From: an uncultured Alphaproteobacteria bacterium | GTDB lineage: Bacteria > Pseudomonadota > Alphaproteobacteria > Sphingomonadales > Sphingomonadaceae | Direction: 5' to 3' | Assembly (NCBI GenBank): GCA_903939555.1 | Contig: CAJAHV010000188.1 | Location: 1 to 14,907 of the forward strand | DNA length: 14,907 nt | In this document: positions 1 to 6,532 of the stretch, piece by piece | Position numbering within the stretch: position 1 is the first letter of the stretch | How the letters are laid out: each line of letters starts with the position of its first letter | Translations under genes and position numbers: made by a program | The notes under the pieces: model-generated | Database searches by the model: none | The model's input: only the letters and a program-made list of their open reading frames with translations | What the model was told of the DNA's origin: nothing

Positions 1-10
1 CCCTGTGGGA

Positions 11-121
11 GAGGGCGACTCGCCGAAGGCGAGCGGGGTGAGGGTTTCTCCCTGGCCCACAGAAAAACCCTCACCCCGCACGGCGCAAGCGCCGAGTCGC
101 CCCCTCTCGCAAGGGCCGAGG
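11..121. repeat. REP-like nested inverted repeat (intergenic)
   Basis: A long imperfect dyad. The left arm 33-49 (gcggggtgagggtttct) pairs with 61-79 over a spacer of about 11 nt, and outside it 11-22 (gagggcgactcg) pairs with 94-107. Each arm also carries its own small hairpin: 21-31 (CGCC-gaa-GGCG) and 82-93 (GGCG-caag-CGCC). This architecture, with the GGGTGAGGG / CCCTCACCC core, resembles the dispersed intergenic REP-type elements common in GC-rich proteobacteria. It begins 12 nt past the stop of the minus-strand ATP-grasp gene, so its RNA could fold and protect or end that transcript. Copy number in the genome cannot be seen here. Confidence 0.75.
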
Positions 122-133
122 GAAGAAATTCGC

Positions 134-1612
134 TCAATCATCCACCACCCATGTGTCCTTAGTCCCCCCGCCCTGCGAGGAGTTCACCACCAGCGATCCC
201 GGCGTCATCGCCACGCGCGTCAGCCCGCCCGGCACGATCTTCACACCATGCGCGCCGGTCAACACGAAGGGCCGCAAATCAACGTGTCGCGGTGCGATGC
301 CGGCATCTGTCGCGGTCGGGCAGGTCGACAGCGCCAGCGTCGGCTGGGCAATGAACTTTTCCGGGTGCGCCTTCAGCTTGGCGGCAAAGGCAGCAAGCGT
401 TGCCTGTGGTGCATGCGGACCGATCAGCATGCCATAGCCACCGCTGCCATCGACTTCCTTGACCACGAGTTCGGCGAGGTGATCGAGGACATAGCCCAGC
501 GCCTCGGGCTCGCGGCAGCGCCAGGTCGGCACATTCTTCAATATCGGTTCTTCGCCGGTATAGAAGCGCACTATTTCGGGCATGTAGCTGTAGATCGCCT
601 TGTCATCGGCAACGCCGGTGCCGATGGCATTGGCGAGCGTGACATTGCCGGCATGATAGGCCGCCATCAGCCCCGGCACGCCGAGCATCGAGGTTGGGTT
701 GAAGACCAGCGGATCGATGAAGGCATCGTCGAGGCGCCGGTAGATGACGTCCACCCGTTCCGGGCCTTCCGTCGTCCGCATGAAAACCACATCGTCACGC
801 ACGAACAGATCGGAGCCCTCGACGAGCTCGATGCCGAGCTTGTCGGCGAGGAAACTATGTTCGTAAAAGGCGCTGTTGTGCTGGCCCGGAGTCAGCAGCA
901 CGCAGACCGGCGCACTGCCGCCGACGCCGGAGCGCGGGCTGACCGAGGCCAGCGTTTCGAGCAATGCCTCAGGGTAGGTTTCCACCGGCGCAACCTTGAT
1001 CTGGTCGAACAGTTCGGGGACCAGCTTGAGCATCACCTCGCGGTTTTCGAGCATGTACGACACCCCAGACGGGGTGCGGGCATTGTCTTCGAGCACATAG
1101 AATTCATGCGGGCTGGTGCGGACAAGGTCGATCCCGGCGATGTGCGTCCAGACGCCGCCGGGCGGCTTGCGGCCCATCATCTGGAGGCAATAGCCCGGGT
1201 TCTGTAGCACCAGGTCTTCGGGCACCAGCCCGGCGCGCAGGATTTCGCGGGCACCGTAAACGTCACCCAGAAAGGCGTTGAGCGCGCGCACCCTTTGTTT
1301 GAGGCCGCGTTCGAGCGCATCCCATTCGGCGCGCGCCAGAATGCGCGGCACGATGTCGAAGGGGATCAGCCGTTCGGCGGCATCGGGGTCGCCATAAACG
1401 GCAAAGGTGATGCCGATGCGGCGGAAAAACAGTTCCGCCTGGCGCCGCCGTGCCGCCATTAGTTCGGGTGGCGACTGGTCAAGCCAGGTATGGATGGAGC
1501 GATAGGCATCGCTGACGGCCACGCCCTCGGCGCCGCTCTTGTCGCGGGCGGCGTTGCGGCCATAATCACCGGCGCTGCCATACATTTCGTCGAAAGCCGA
1601 AACCGCTGCCAT
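134..1612 (-). CDS. Circularly permuted ATP-grasp type 2 protein (DUF404/DUF407 family)
   Basis: A 492-residue protein of the circularly permuted ATP-grasp group (COG2308). The family hallmarks are in order: QNPGYCLQMMGRKPPGG and WTHIAGIDLVRTSPHEFYVLEDNARTPSGVSYMLENRE in the first half, LTPGQHNSAFYEH near the middle, then DVIYRRLDDAFIDPL, the LANAIGTGVADDKAIYSYMPE segment, the VVKEVDGSGGYGM glycine loop and a C-terminal VDLRPFV. Such proteins are thought to make an amide or peptide bond with ATP, usually beside an alpha-E domain protein and a transglutaminase-like protease; the substrate is not established. No partner is inside the window; one could lie beyond the left edge. I chose the ATG at 1612 because GGGAG sits 5 nt upstream; an in-frame GTG at 1633 lacks that support. 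The family call is firm, the reaction is not. Confidence 0.93.
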   Translation of the reverse strand: MAAVSAFDEMYGSAGDYGRNAARDKSGAEGVAVSDAYRSIHTWLDQSPPELMAARRRQAELFFRRIGITFAVYGDPDAAERLIPFDIVPRILARAEWDALERGLKQRVRALNAFLGDVYGAREILRAGLVPEDLVLQNPGYCLQMMGRKPPGGVWTHIAGIDLVRTSPHEFYVLEDNARTPSGVSYMLENREVMLKLVPELFDQIKVAPVETYPEALLETLASVSPRSGVGGSAPVCVLLTPGQHNSAFYEHSFLADKLGIELVEGSDLFVRDDVVFMRTTEGPERVDVIYRRLDDAFIDPLVFNPTSMLGVPGLMAAYHAGNVTLANAIGTGVADDKAIYSYMPEIVRFYTGEEPILKNVPTWRCREPEALGYVLDHLAELVVKEVDGSGGYGMLIGPHAPQATLAAFAAKLKAHPEKFIAQPTLALSTCPTATDAGIAPRHVDLRPFVLTGAHGVKIVPGGLTRVAMTPGSLVVNSSQGGGTKDTWVVDD

Positions 1613-1617
1613 TGCTG

Positions 1618-1622
1618 CTCCC
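1618..1622 (-). promoter_or_regulatory. Ribosome binding site deciding the ATP-grasp start
   Basis: On the minus strand GGGAG lies 5 nt before the ATG at 1612. It lies inside the reading frame if the upstream GTG at 1633 is used, so it argues for the shorter protein. Confidence 0.6.
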
Positions 1623-1721
1623 GTCCGCTGCACTGACGATACTGTGCAGTGCAGCGAACAGGCGCAAGTTTATTGTGGGGTTGATGGGGCTTCCTGCGTG
1701 ATTATTGCCGGAATTTGTCGT

Positions 1722-2909
1722 TCAATCGGGTTGTTCATATTGGTTTTTGCGCGCTGGTGCCGAGGCACGCGGGGCCGGTGGCTCGGCTCGCGGCGGTGGG
1801 GGCGCGGGATCCCGGTTCGGCGCCGGGCTATAACTTCCACCATTGTCCTCTCTGCGCGGCGCTGGTGCAACTGCAACGCCATAGCTGCCGCCGCGCTGCG
1901 CTGGCGCAACCGCACCGTCAGCGGCCCTGGCAGGTGGACGATAATTGCTCTGCCCCGGCTGGCGCGGCGGGCCGCCCCTTGGCGTCGGCTGGGCATCGTA
2001 GGGCTGGCCATCACGGGGCTCGCCTGCCGACGTGCGGGGACGACCGGGGCGGCCTTGCCATTGCCCGGGGCTGCTATCAGGGCGCGGCCGGCCCTGCCAA
2101 TCAGATTCCCGACCCGGCGGGCGACCATAGCCGGGAGACGGGTTGTCAGGACGCCCGGTGCCCGGGCGGGGGTCGCCGGGGCGCGCTGACGGGCGTTTGC
2201 CGGGCATGCCGGGGCGGTTCCAGCCGCCATAGCCCGGGCGGCCATACCAGCCGGACTGGCGCTGCCATTGGCTCGTCCGCCAGTAATCGCGACCACCCTG
2301 CCACGGCAAAGGGCCGGTGCCGAAGCCCGGGCGGTAGAGATAGGGGCGCGGCACCCAGACCCAGCTCGGGCCGTACCAGCTGTTCCAGTCATCGAAACCA
2401 AAGCCGCCGCCAAAACCGATCGAAACCGAATAATTGATCCCGGGCGGGATCGGGGCCCAGCCGGTGACATTGGCATCCTCGCGCCATGCTACCCATGAAG
2501 GCGCCCATTCGGTGCCGGGCACCCACACCCAGCCGATCCGATCATCAAATCCCCAACGGCCATAATGGTCGGTGGCCCAGCCCCAGGGGTCATTGCTGAT
2601 CCACAGGCGATTGTCGCCCCAGCGGCCGTTGACATAGGGGCGCCAGCCAGCCTGTACATTGGGGATGAAAGCATAGCCGAACCGCGTGTCGGCCCAGCGG
2701 CCAAAATGCGCCAGCGGGACGTAGAACAATTCTACCGACGCAATATTCTGGCCACCGAACAGGTCGCCCGGTTGCTCTACATCGCCGCTGCCGATGCCAC
2801 TGTCATAGCCCGGCGGATAAACGGGCGCATAACCATCGGCAAAATCATAAGCACATCCCGACAGCAACAGAACGGGGGCAAAGGCAGTCAGGTAACGCGT
2901 TAATAGCAT
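1722..2909 (-). CDS. Outer-membrane lipoprotein, DUF6600-like, with Pro/Arg/Gly-rich tail
   Basis: A 395-residue protein opening with a lipoprotein signal: Met-Leu-Leu-Thr-Arg, a hydrophobic stretch and the lipobox LLSGC with Cys19 as the lipidated residue. The +2 residue is Ala, not Asp, which fits sorting to the outer membrane. Residues of about 45-175 are rich in Trp and Gly-Arg-Trp repeats (YVNGRWGDNRLW, PWGWATDHYGRWGF, GWVWVPGTEWAPSWVAWRE), the pattern of the DUF6600 family, whose role is unknown. From about residue 195 the protein becomes a low-complexity Pro/Gly/Arg/Gln tail, likely disordered. The start at 2909 is favoured because AAGGA is 8 nt upstream; an ATG at 2915 would be only 2 nt from it. 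It is divergent from the VIT transporter gene. Surface or cell-wall association is an inference. Confidence 0.85.
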   Translation of the reverse strand: MLLTRYLTAFAPVLLLSGCAYDFADGYAPVYPPGYDSGIGSGDVEQPGDLFGGQNIASVELFYVPLAHFGRWADTRFGYAFIPNVQAGWRPYVNGRWGDNRLWISNDPWGWATDHYGRWGFDDRIGWVWVPGTEWAPSWVAWREDANVTGWAPIPPGINYSVSIGFGGGFGFDDWNSWYGPSWVWVPRPYLYRPGFGTGPLPWQGGRDYWRTSQWQRQSGWYGRPGYGGWNRPGMPGKRPSARPGDPRPGTGRPDNPSPGYGRPPGRESDWQGRPRPDSSPGQWQGRPGRPRTSAGEPRDGQPYDAQPTPRGGPPRQPGQSNYRPPARAADGAVAPAQRGGSYGVAVAPAPRREDNGGSYSPAPNRDPAPPPPRAEPPAPRASAPARKNQYEQPD

Positions 2910-2917
2910 GGGCATTA

Positions 2918-2922
2918 TCCTT
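2918..2922 (-). promoter_or_regulatory. Ribosome binding site of the DUF6600 lipoprotein gene
   Basis: AAGGA on the minus strand is 8 nt from the ATG at 2909 and 2 nt from the ATG at 2915, so the inner start is better placed. Confidence 0.55.
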
Positions 2923-3000
2923 GCAGATCTGTCATCACCCTAGGCAATGGCGGCTGTCGGTGCGATGAATGGAATGCGCCTTGCAGCGGGCGCACCACGC

Positions 3001-3005
3001 AGGAG
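3001..3005 (+). promoter_or_regulatory. Ribosome binding site deciding the VIT start
   Basis: AGGAG, spaced 8 nt from the ATG at 3014. It is inside the frame if the ATG at 2969 were used. Confidence 0.75.
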
Positions 3006-3013
3006 CGCGCACG

Positions 3014-3712
3014 ATGGCGAGAGCATGGCATCTTGAAGGGCACCTGGTGGCGCGAATTGGCTGGCTGCGTGCCGCTGTGCTTGGTGCCAATGACGGAATT
3101 GTCTCCACCGCCAGCCTGATTGTCGGGGTCGCCGCGGCGGCGGCAGGACGCAGCGAAATATTAGTAGCAGGCGCCGCCGGGTTGGTCGCCGGTGCCATGT
3201 CGATGGCCGCCGGCGAATATGTTTCGGTAAGCAGTCAGGCTGATACCGAAGCTGCCGATCTTGCCCGCGAACGCGCCGAACTCGCAGCTGACCCTGATGC
3301 CGAGCGCGCCGAACTGGCCGGCATCTACCGCGCGCGCGGCATCGATGCCGCAACGGCCGACGTCGTGGCACGGCAATTGACAGCGGGCGATGCGCTCGCC
3401 GCCCATGCCCGCGACGAATTGGGTATTTCAGCGTTCACCAAGGCGCGGCCAGTGCAGGCGGCGCTGACCTCGGCGTTGACCTTTACCATTGGCGCAGCAC
3501 TGCCGTTGCTGATGGTCTTCGTGCTGCCGCCGGCGCTGCTCGTCATCGGCGTTTCAGCGACGTCGTTGCTGTTTCTGGCGGTGCTGGGAGCGTTCGGTGC
3601 CCAAGCCGGTGGCGCCAATATCATGCGGGCCACGGCGCGCGTCACTTTTTGGGGAGCACTGGCGATGGGACTGACGGCCGGAATCGGCCGATTGGTCGGC
3701 ACGGCGGTCTAG
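3014..3712 (+). CDS. VIT1/CCC1-family Fe2+/Mn2+ transporter
   Basis: A 232-residue inner-membrane protein of the VIT1/CCC1 family, which moves ferrous iron or manganese out of the cytosol, in many members by proton antiport. The N-terminal half carries the signature RIGWLRAAVLGANDGIVSTA (Asp27 is the expected metal-path residue), then LVAGAMSMAAGEYVSVSSQ with Met62, Met64 and Glu68 at the expected pore positions. Residues 75-135 form the Glu/Asp-rich cytoplasmic metal-binding loop (ADTEAADLARERAELAADPD). Three further hydrophobic segments follow at about 145-160, 163-190 and 206-228, giving five in all, the family norm. The start at 3014 is fixed by AGGAG 8 nt upstream; an ATG at 2969 has no such site and adds 15 residues unlike the family. 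Iron versus manganese preference cannot be read off. Confidence 0.95.
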   Translation: MARAWHLEGHLVARIGWLRAAVLGANDGIVSTASLIVGVAAAAAGRSEILVAGAAGLVAGAMSMAAGEYVSVSSQADTEAADLARERAELAADPDAERAELAGIYRARGIDAATADVVARQLTAGDALAAHARDELGISAFTKARPVQAALTSALTFTIGAALPLLMVFVLPPALLVIGVSATSLLFLAVLGAFGAQAGGANIMRATARVTFWGALAMGLTAGIGRLVGTAV

Positions 3713-3734
3713 AGCCACCGAAACATGCTTGCGC

Positions 3735-3809
3735 TGGCTCCGCGGGTAGGATTCGAACCTACGACCAGACGATTAACAGTCGTCTGCTCTACCACTGAGC
3801 TACCGCGGA
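3735..3809 (-). tRNA. tRNA-Asn (anticodon GTT)
   Basis: The minus strand folds into a full cloverleaf. The acceptor stem is TCCGCGG with CCGCGGA, the discriminator is G and the CCA end is encoded. The D arm holds AGTGGTAGA between GCTC and GAGC. The anticodon stem GACGA/TCGTC closes the loop CTGTTAA with anticodon GTT, which reads AAC and AAT. The T arm is GTAGG-TTCGAAT-CCTAC. Its 3' end faces the convergent VIT gene, 22 nt away. A tRNA-like promoter lies just upstream. No duplicated 3' end or integrase is present, so there is no sign that it has served as an attachment site. Confidence 0.98.
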
Positions 3810-3826
3810 ACAGCGCAAGGTGGCGG

Positions 3827-3855
3827 GCTATAGCGGGGTCGGATGCAGGGGGCAA
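3827..3855 (-). promoter_or_regulatory. Sigma-70-type promoter of the tRNA-Asn gene
   Basis: On the minus strand TTGCCC (3850-3855) and TATAGC (3827-3832) are 17 nt apart, and the -10 box ends 17 nt before the mature tRNA 5' end at 3809, leaving room for a short leader. Each box matches four of six consensus bases. Confidence 0.5.
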
Positions 3856-4010
3856 GCAACTTTGGCGAAAACTTGTGCGCCTGCGGCTGAACCCGATCAT
3901 GCAGGGCATTCAGGTTGCCAAGCCCGGGGCTATCGCGCATCATCGGGCTCGCACATTTTCGCCTGAAAGTCCATGATAAACATGATCTTCGCTGCCCCCG
4001 CCTCCTTTGC

Positions 4011-4015
4011 GGAAG
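4011..4015 (+). promoter_or_regulatory. Ribosome binding site supporting the GTG start of the glycosyltransferase
   Basis: GGAAG, 7 nt before the GTG at 4023. No ATG is available in frame before the conserved first strand of the fold, so this site decides the start. Confidence 0.6.
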
Positions 4016-4022
4016 ACTGCGC

Positions 4023-5060
4023 GTGGTGCTGATCGGTGCGCCTGCACCGGTCGGCGTGGTGCTGGTCAACTGGAACCGCTGGCGCGACACGGTTGAAGCG
4101 CTGGAATCGCTGTTGCGCAGCAGCGTGCCGGTGCGGATTGTCGTGGTCGACAACGCCTCGGCCGATGGATCGTTAGACCAGATCGAGGCCTGGGCGCGCG
4201 GTGAGCTGGCGGCCGAGCCGGCTTCGCCGGTGATGGCGCGCTTTTCGAGCCCGGCGCAGCCCAAGCCGGTGGCGTTACGCCGGCTCGGCCCGGACAACCT
4301 GGCCGCTGCGGTTTCGCAGCCTGGCGATGGCATCACTTTCGTCGATTCCGGCGGCAACCTCGGTTTTGCCGGGGGTAATAATATCGGGCTCAAACTGCTG
4401 CTTACCGATCCGGCTATCGATTGTTTCTGGCTGCTCAACAATGATACGGTGGTGGAGGCAGATGCCGCCGAAAAGCTGGCGGCGACGATGGCCGCGACGC
4501 CCGCTATCGGCATCTGCGGCACCGTGGTGCGGTTCTACTGGTCGCCCGATCTGGTGCAGGCGCTCAATGGCTATCGCTTCAATGTCTGGACGGGGGATGG
4601 TGCGGCGATCCACAATCGGCTGCCGGCCACGACGCCCTTCGATGCTGCCGATGTCGCCGCTGCCACGGATTTCGTGCTCGGCGCCTCGCTCGCCGTCAGC
4701 CGGGCTTTCCTCCGGGACGTCGGCCTGATGGAGGAGGGCTATTTCCTCTATTTCGAGGAAATCGACTGGGCGGTGCGCAACCGGCGCCGCGGCGATGCTC
4801 GCTTTGCCACCGGATTTGCGGCGGCGGTGACGGTCTATCACAAAGAAGGCGGCTCGATCGGCTCCTCAGGGGTCAAGGGCCAGCGCAGCGTGATGGCGGA
4901 CTATTGGCTCAACCGGTCGCGGTTGGCCTTCATCCGGCGCCATTATCCCTGGCTGTTACCCTGGCACTGGCTGTTCACCTTGGCGCTGGTCGGTCGGCGA
5001 CTGCTGCGTCGCCAGCCGGAAAAGGCTCTGGTGATACTGAAGGCGCTGACCGGCGGCTGA
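4023..5060 (+). CDS. Family 2 glycosyltransferase (rhamnosyltransferase-like, COG1216)
   Basis: A 345-residue GT-A fold glycosyltransferase that should move a sugar from a nucleotide donor to a lipid- or polysaccharide-linked acceptor on the cytoplasmic face of the inner membrane. The N-terminal strand VGVVLVNWNRW and VVVDNASADGS (Asp43) bind the nucleotide. NLGFAGGNNIGLK (112-124) and FWLLNNDTVVEADA (135-148, metal site NND with Asp141) follow. The acceptor region has LGASLAVSRAFL and YFLYFEEIDWAVR (Asp248 as candidate base), then His273. The C-terminus is hydrophobic (WLLPWHWLFTLALVG) and basic, fitting membrane contact. About 55 residues separate the two nucleotide-site strands, Ala/Pro-rich and longer than usual. 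The start is a GTG with GGAAG 7 nt upstream; a TTG at 3915 would add 36 unrelated residues. It stands alone, so the polymer it builds is unknown. Confidence 0.92.
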   Translation: MVLIGAPAPVGVVLVNWNRWRDTVEALESLLRSSVPVRIVVVDNASADGSLDQIEAWARGELAAEPASPVMARFSSPAQPKPVALRRLGPDNLAAAVSQPGDGITFVDSGGNLGFAGGNNIGLKLLLTDPAIDCFWLLNNDTVVEADAAEKLAATMAATPAIGICGTVVRFYWSPDLVQALNGYRFNVWTGDGAAIHNRLPATTPFDAADVAAATDFVLGASLAVSRAFLRDVGLMEEGYFLYFEEIDWAVRNRRRGDARFATGFAAAVTVYHKEGGSIGSSGVKGQRSVMADYWLNRSRLAFIRRHYPWLLPWHWLFTLALVGRRLLRRQPEKALVILKALTGG

Positions 5061-5082
5061 AGCACCATCGCGGCCGGGCATG

Positions 5083-5117
5083 AAAAAGCCCGCCACCGTT
5101 GCCGGTGACGGGCCTTT
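5083..5117 (-). terminator. Intrinsic terminator between convergent genes, probably bidirectional
   Basis: An 11-bp stem with one mismatch (5088-5098 with 5103-5113) and a TTGC loop. Five A residues at 5083-5087 give a run of five U on the minus strand, ending the TPR gene transcript. On the plus strand the stem is followed by only TTT, so termination of the glycosyltransferase transcript would be weaker. Confidence 0.85.
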
Positions 5118-5131
5118 CAGGTCGACGCGGG

Positions 5132-6262
5132 TCAGGCCTTGATGGCGCCGCGCGACGATGCGTACAGGCCCCACAGGTTGGCGATGTCTTTCATGCCGTT
5201 CTTGTCGCTGACCGCGGCAAAGCTGGCCTTGCCAAGCGGCACGTTGCCGGCACGCAGGGCGGCGATCCCCTTGTAGACCTTGGCCTGATCCGAATCATTG
5301 CCATTGGCGGCAATCGCCTTGTCGAAGGCGGCGATGGCCTGCGGATATTGGCCAAGGCCCAGATAGGCGTTGCCACCGCGTACCGCCGTCGCCGGGGCGG
5401 CGGCGAGCTTGGGCGCTTCGCTGGCTGCCTTGGCGTTCATGCCGGCTGCGGCCTGGCCGAGCTTTTGCGACATCGCGTCACTGTTGCCGCCGCCGGACTT
5501 GGCAAGCGCGCTGGCGGCGATGCCGGCCTGGTTGGCGACCAGCGCCAGCTTGGCGAATTCCTGATAATCCTCTGCCTTGCTCAAGGTGCCTGTGGCACCC
5601 ATCAGATGATAGAGCGCCAGCTTGGCTTCGGGGCGCATCTGGTTCTGGCGGAACGCTGTGAGCAGTGTGTTCCAGCGTGCCGGCGACGAATCGACCTTGA
5701 TCAACTGCGTGGTGGTGGCGAGATAGCCCTTCTTGTCGCCCGTCTTGTACTGGGCGCCGGCCAGATTTTCGAGATAGAGCGGCTTGGCACCATTGGCCCT
5801 GATCAGCGCCTGATAGGCCTTTACCGCTTCGCCGGGACGGCCCATGCGGGTCTGTGCTTGGGCGATGAGGATCTGCATGTCTTCCCCGCCAGCCTTGCGG
5901 GCTTCGGAGATGGCGCGGTCATACTGGCCGGCCTGATAATAAAGCGGCGCGATCTGGCGCGGGCTGGCACCGGTGCTGGCAAGGGCATTGGCGGCATCGG
6001 AATAGCGGCCGGCGCGGGTGTAGACATAGCCAGCCATCTGCGCCGTCTTGGTTTTTTCCTCGGCGGTGCTGGCCGCCGCTTCGGCCGACTTGATGGCGTT
6101 GATCGCGGCGCCGTTGTTGCCCGATCTGGCAGCCGATGCGGCCTGGTTGAGCGCCTTGCCGACCGCCGATGACACAGCCGCATTCGCCGGCAGCGCGGTA
6201 AACAGGACAGCAGCCATGACAGGCGCGAGGATCCGGGTAAGGGCGGTGGCGGTGCGGTACAT
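5132..6262 (-). CDS. Secreted TPR-repeat protein
   Basis: A 376-residue protein with a Sec signal peptide (basic start, hydrophobic ILAPVMAAVLFTALP, cleavage after about ANA, residue 28) and no lipobox, so a periplasmic location is likely. The mature part is helical and Ala-rich with several TPR-like pairs: MAGYVYTRAGRYSDAANAL, APLYYQAGQYDRAISEARKA, AQTRMGRPGEAVKAYQALI, and near the end NAYLGLGQYPQAIAAFDKAI. These are typical of protein-protein scaffolds; no catalytic motif is visible. The start at 6262 was chosen because GAGGGA ends 4 nt upstream, whereas the ATG at 6274 has no such site. The gene is divergent from fabD and ends at a strong terminator. I cannot assign a specific function. 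Confidence 0.85.
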   Translation of the reverse strand: MYRTATALTRILAPVMAAVLFTALPANAAVSSAVGKALNQAASAARSGNNGAAINAIKSAEAAASTAEEKTKTAQMAGYVYTRAGRYSDAANALASTGASPRQIAPLYYQAGQYDRAISEARKAGGEDMQILIAQAQTRMGRPGEAVKAYQALIRANGAKPLYLENLAGAQYKTGDKKGYLATTTQLIKVDSSPARWNTLLTAFRQNQMRPEAKLALYHLMGATGTLSKAEDYQEFAKLALVANQAGIAASALAKSGGGNSDAMSQKLGQAAAGMNAKAASEAPKLAAAPATAVRGGNAYLGLGQYPQAIAAFDKAIAANGNDSDQAKVYKGIAALRAGNVPLGKASFAAVSDKNGMKDIANLWGLYASSRGAIKA

Positions 6263-6266
6263 GAAG

Positions 6267-6272
6267 TCCCTC
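6267..6272 (-). promoter_or_regulatory. Ribosome binding site deciding the TPR-protein start
   Basis: GAGGGA on the minus strand lies 4 nt before the ATG at 6262 and overlaps the alternative ATG at 6274, which itself has no purine-rich site in front. Confidence 0.6.
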
Positions 6273-6481
6273 ATGAAGAAGTGGCGATGACTTGGTTAGG
6301 CGCGGTCGGTAAGATGTGCAGGCTGTTGCCCGAGATCCAAGACGGACGCATCGGGCTGACCCGGGGATGAATGGCAGGAGCCGCTCTTCCCCGGCAGCAG
6401 GCATTGCCACCCTTATCGAATCCGGCGCGCTGTGCAACGGGATATAAAGCAAAGCCGTAAAGTGCCGCCGCCGTGCAAATG

Positions 6482-6499
6482 TTGCGCACCAGCGCGCAA
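6482..6499. promoter_or_regulatory. Perfect dyad upstream of fabD (possible operator or leader hairpin)
   Basis: TTGCGC, six bases, then GCGCAA: a perfect 6-bp inverted repeat whose right arm ends 33 nt before the fabD start. It could be a protein-binding site or a leader hairpin. The rest of the gap 6263-6532, shared with the divergent TPR gene, shows an isolated TATAAA at 6442-6447 but no -35 partner I would defend. Confidence 0.3.
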
Positions 6500-6532
6500 G
6501 CGCCTAATCGCGGCCACACAATATCGGGGAGA

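Noticed and set aside
5..1207. A 400-codon open frame on the plus strand opposite the ATP-grasp gene
   Set aside because: Its product is His/Arg/Asp-rich with no recognisable motif. It is the antisense shadow of a clearly conserved gene in GC-rich DNA.
1634..1721. A promoter for the ATP-grasp gene (TTGCGC, 17 nt, CAGTAT on the minus strand)
   Set aside because: Each box matches only three of six consensus bases, too little to annotate.
1644..2476. Three long overlapping open frames on both strands across the lipoprotein tail
   Set aside because: The tail codes for low-complexity Pro/Arg/Gly, whose GC-rich codons leave few stops in any frame. The products are Arg/Ala/Gly-rich with no fold signature.
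3735..3809. tRNA-Asn as an integration site for a mobile element
   Set aside because: No repeated tRNA 3' end, integrase or change in base composition is visible on either side.
5099..6172. A 357-codon plus-strand frame opposite the TPR protein
   Set aside because: The minus-strand frame has a signal peptide, a ribosome site and TPR pairs. The plus frame lies partly on the terminator and has no such support.
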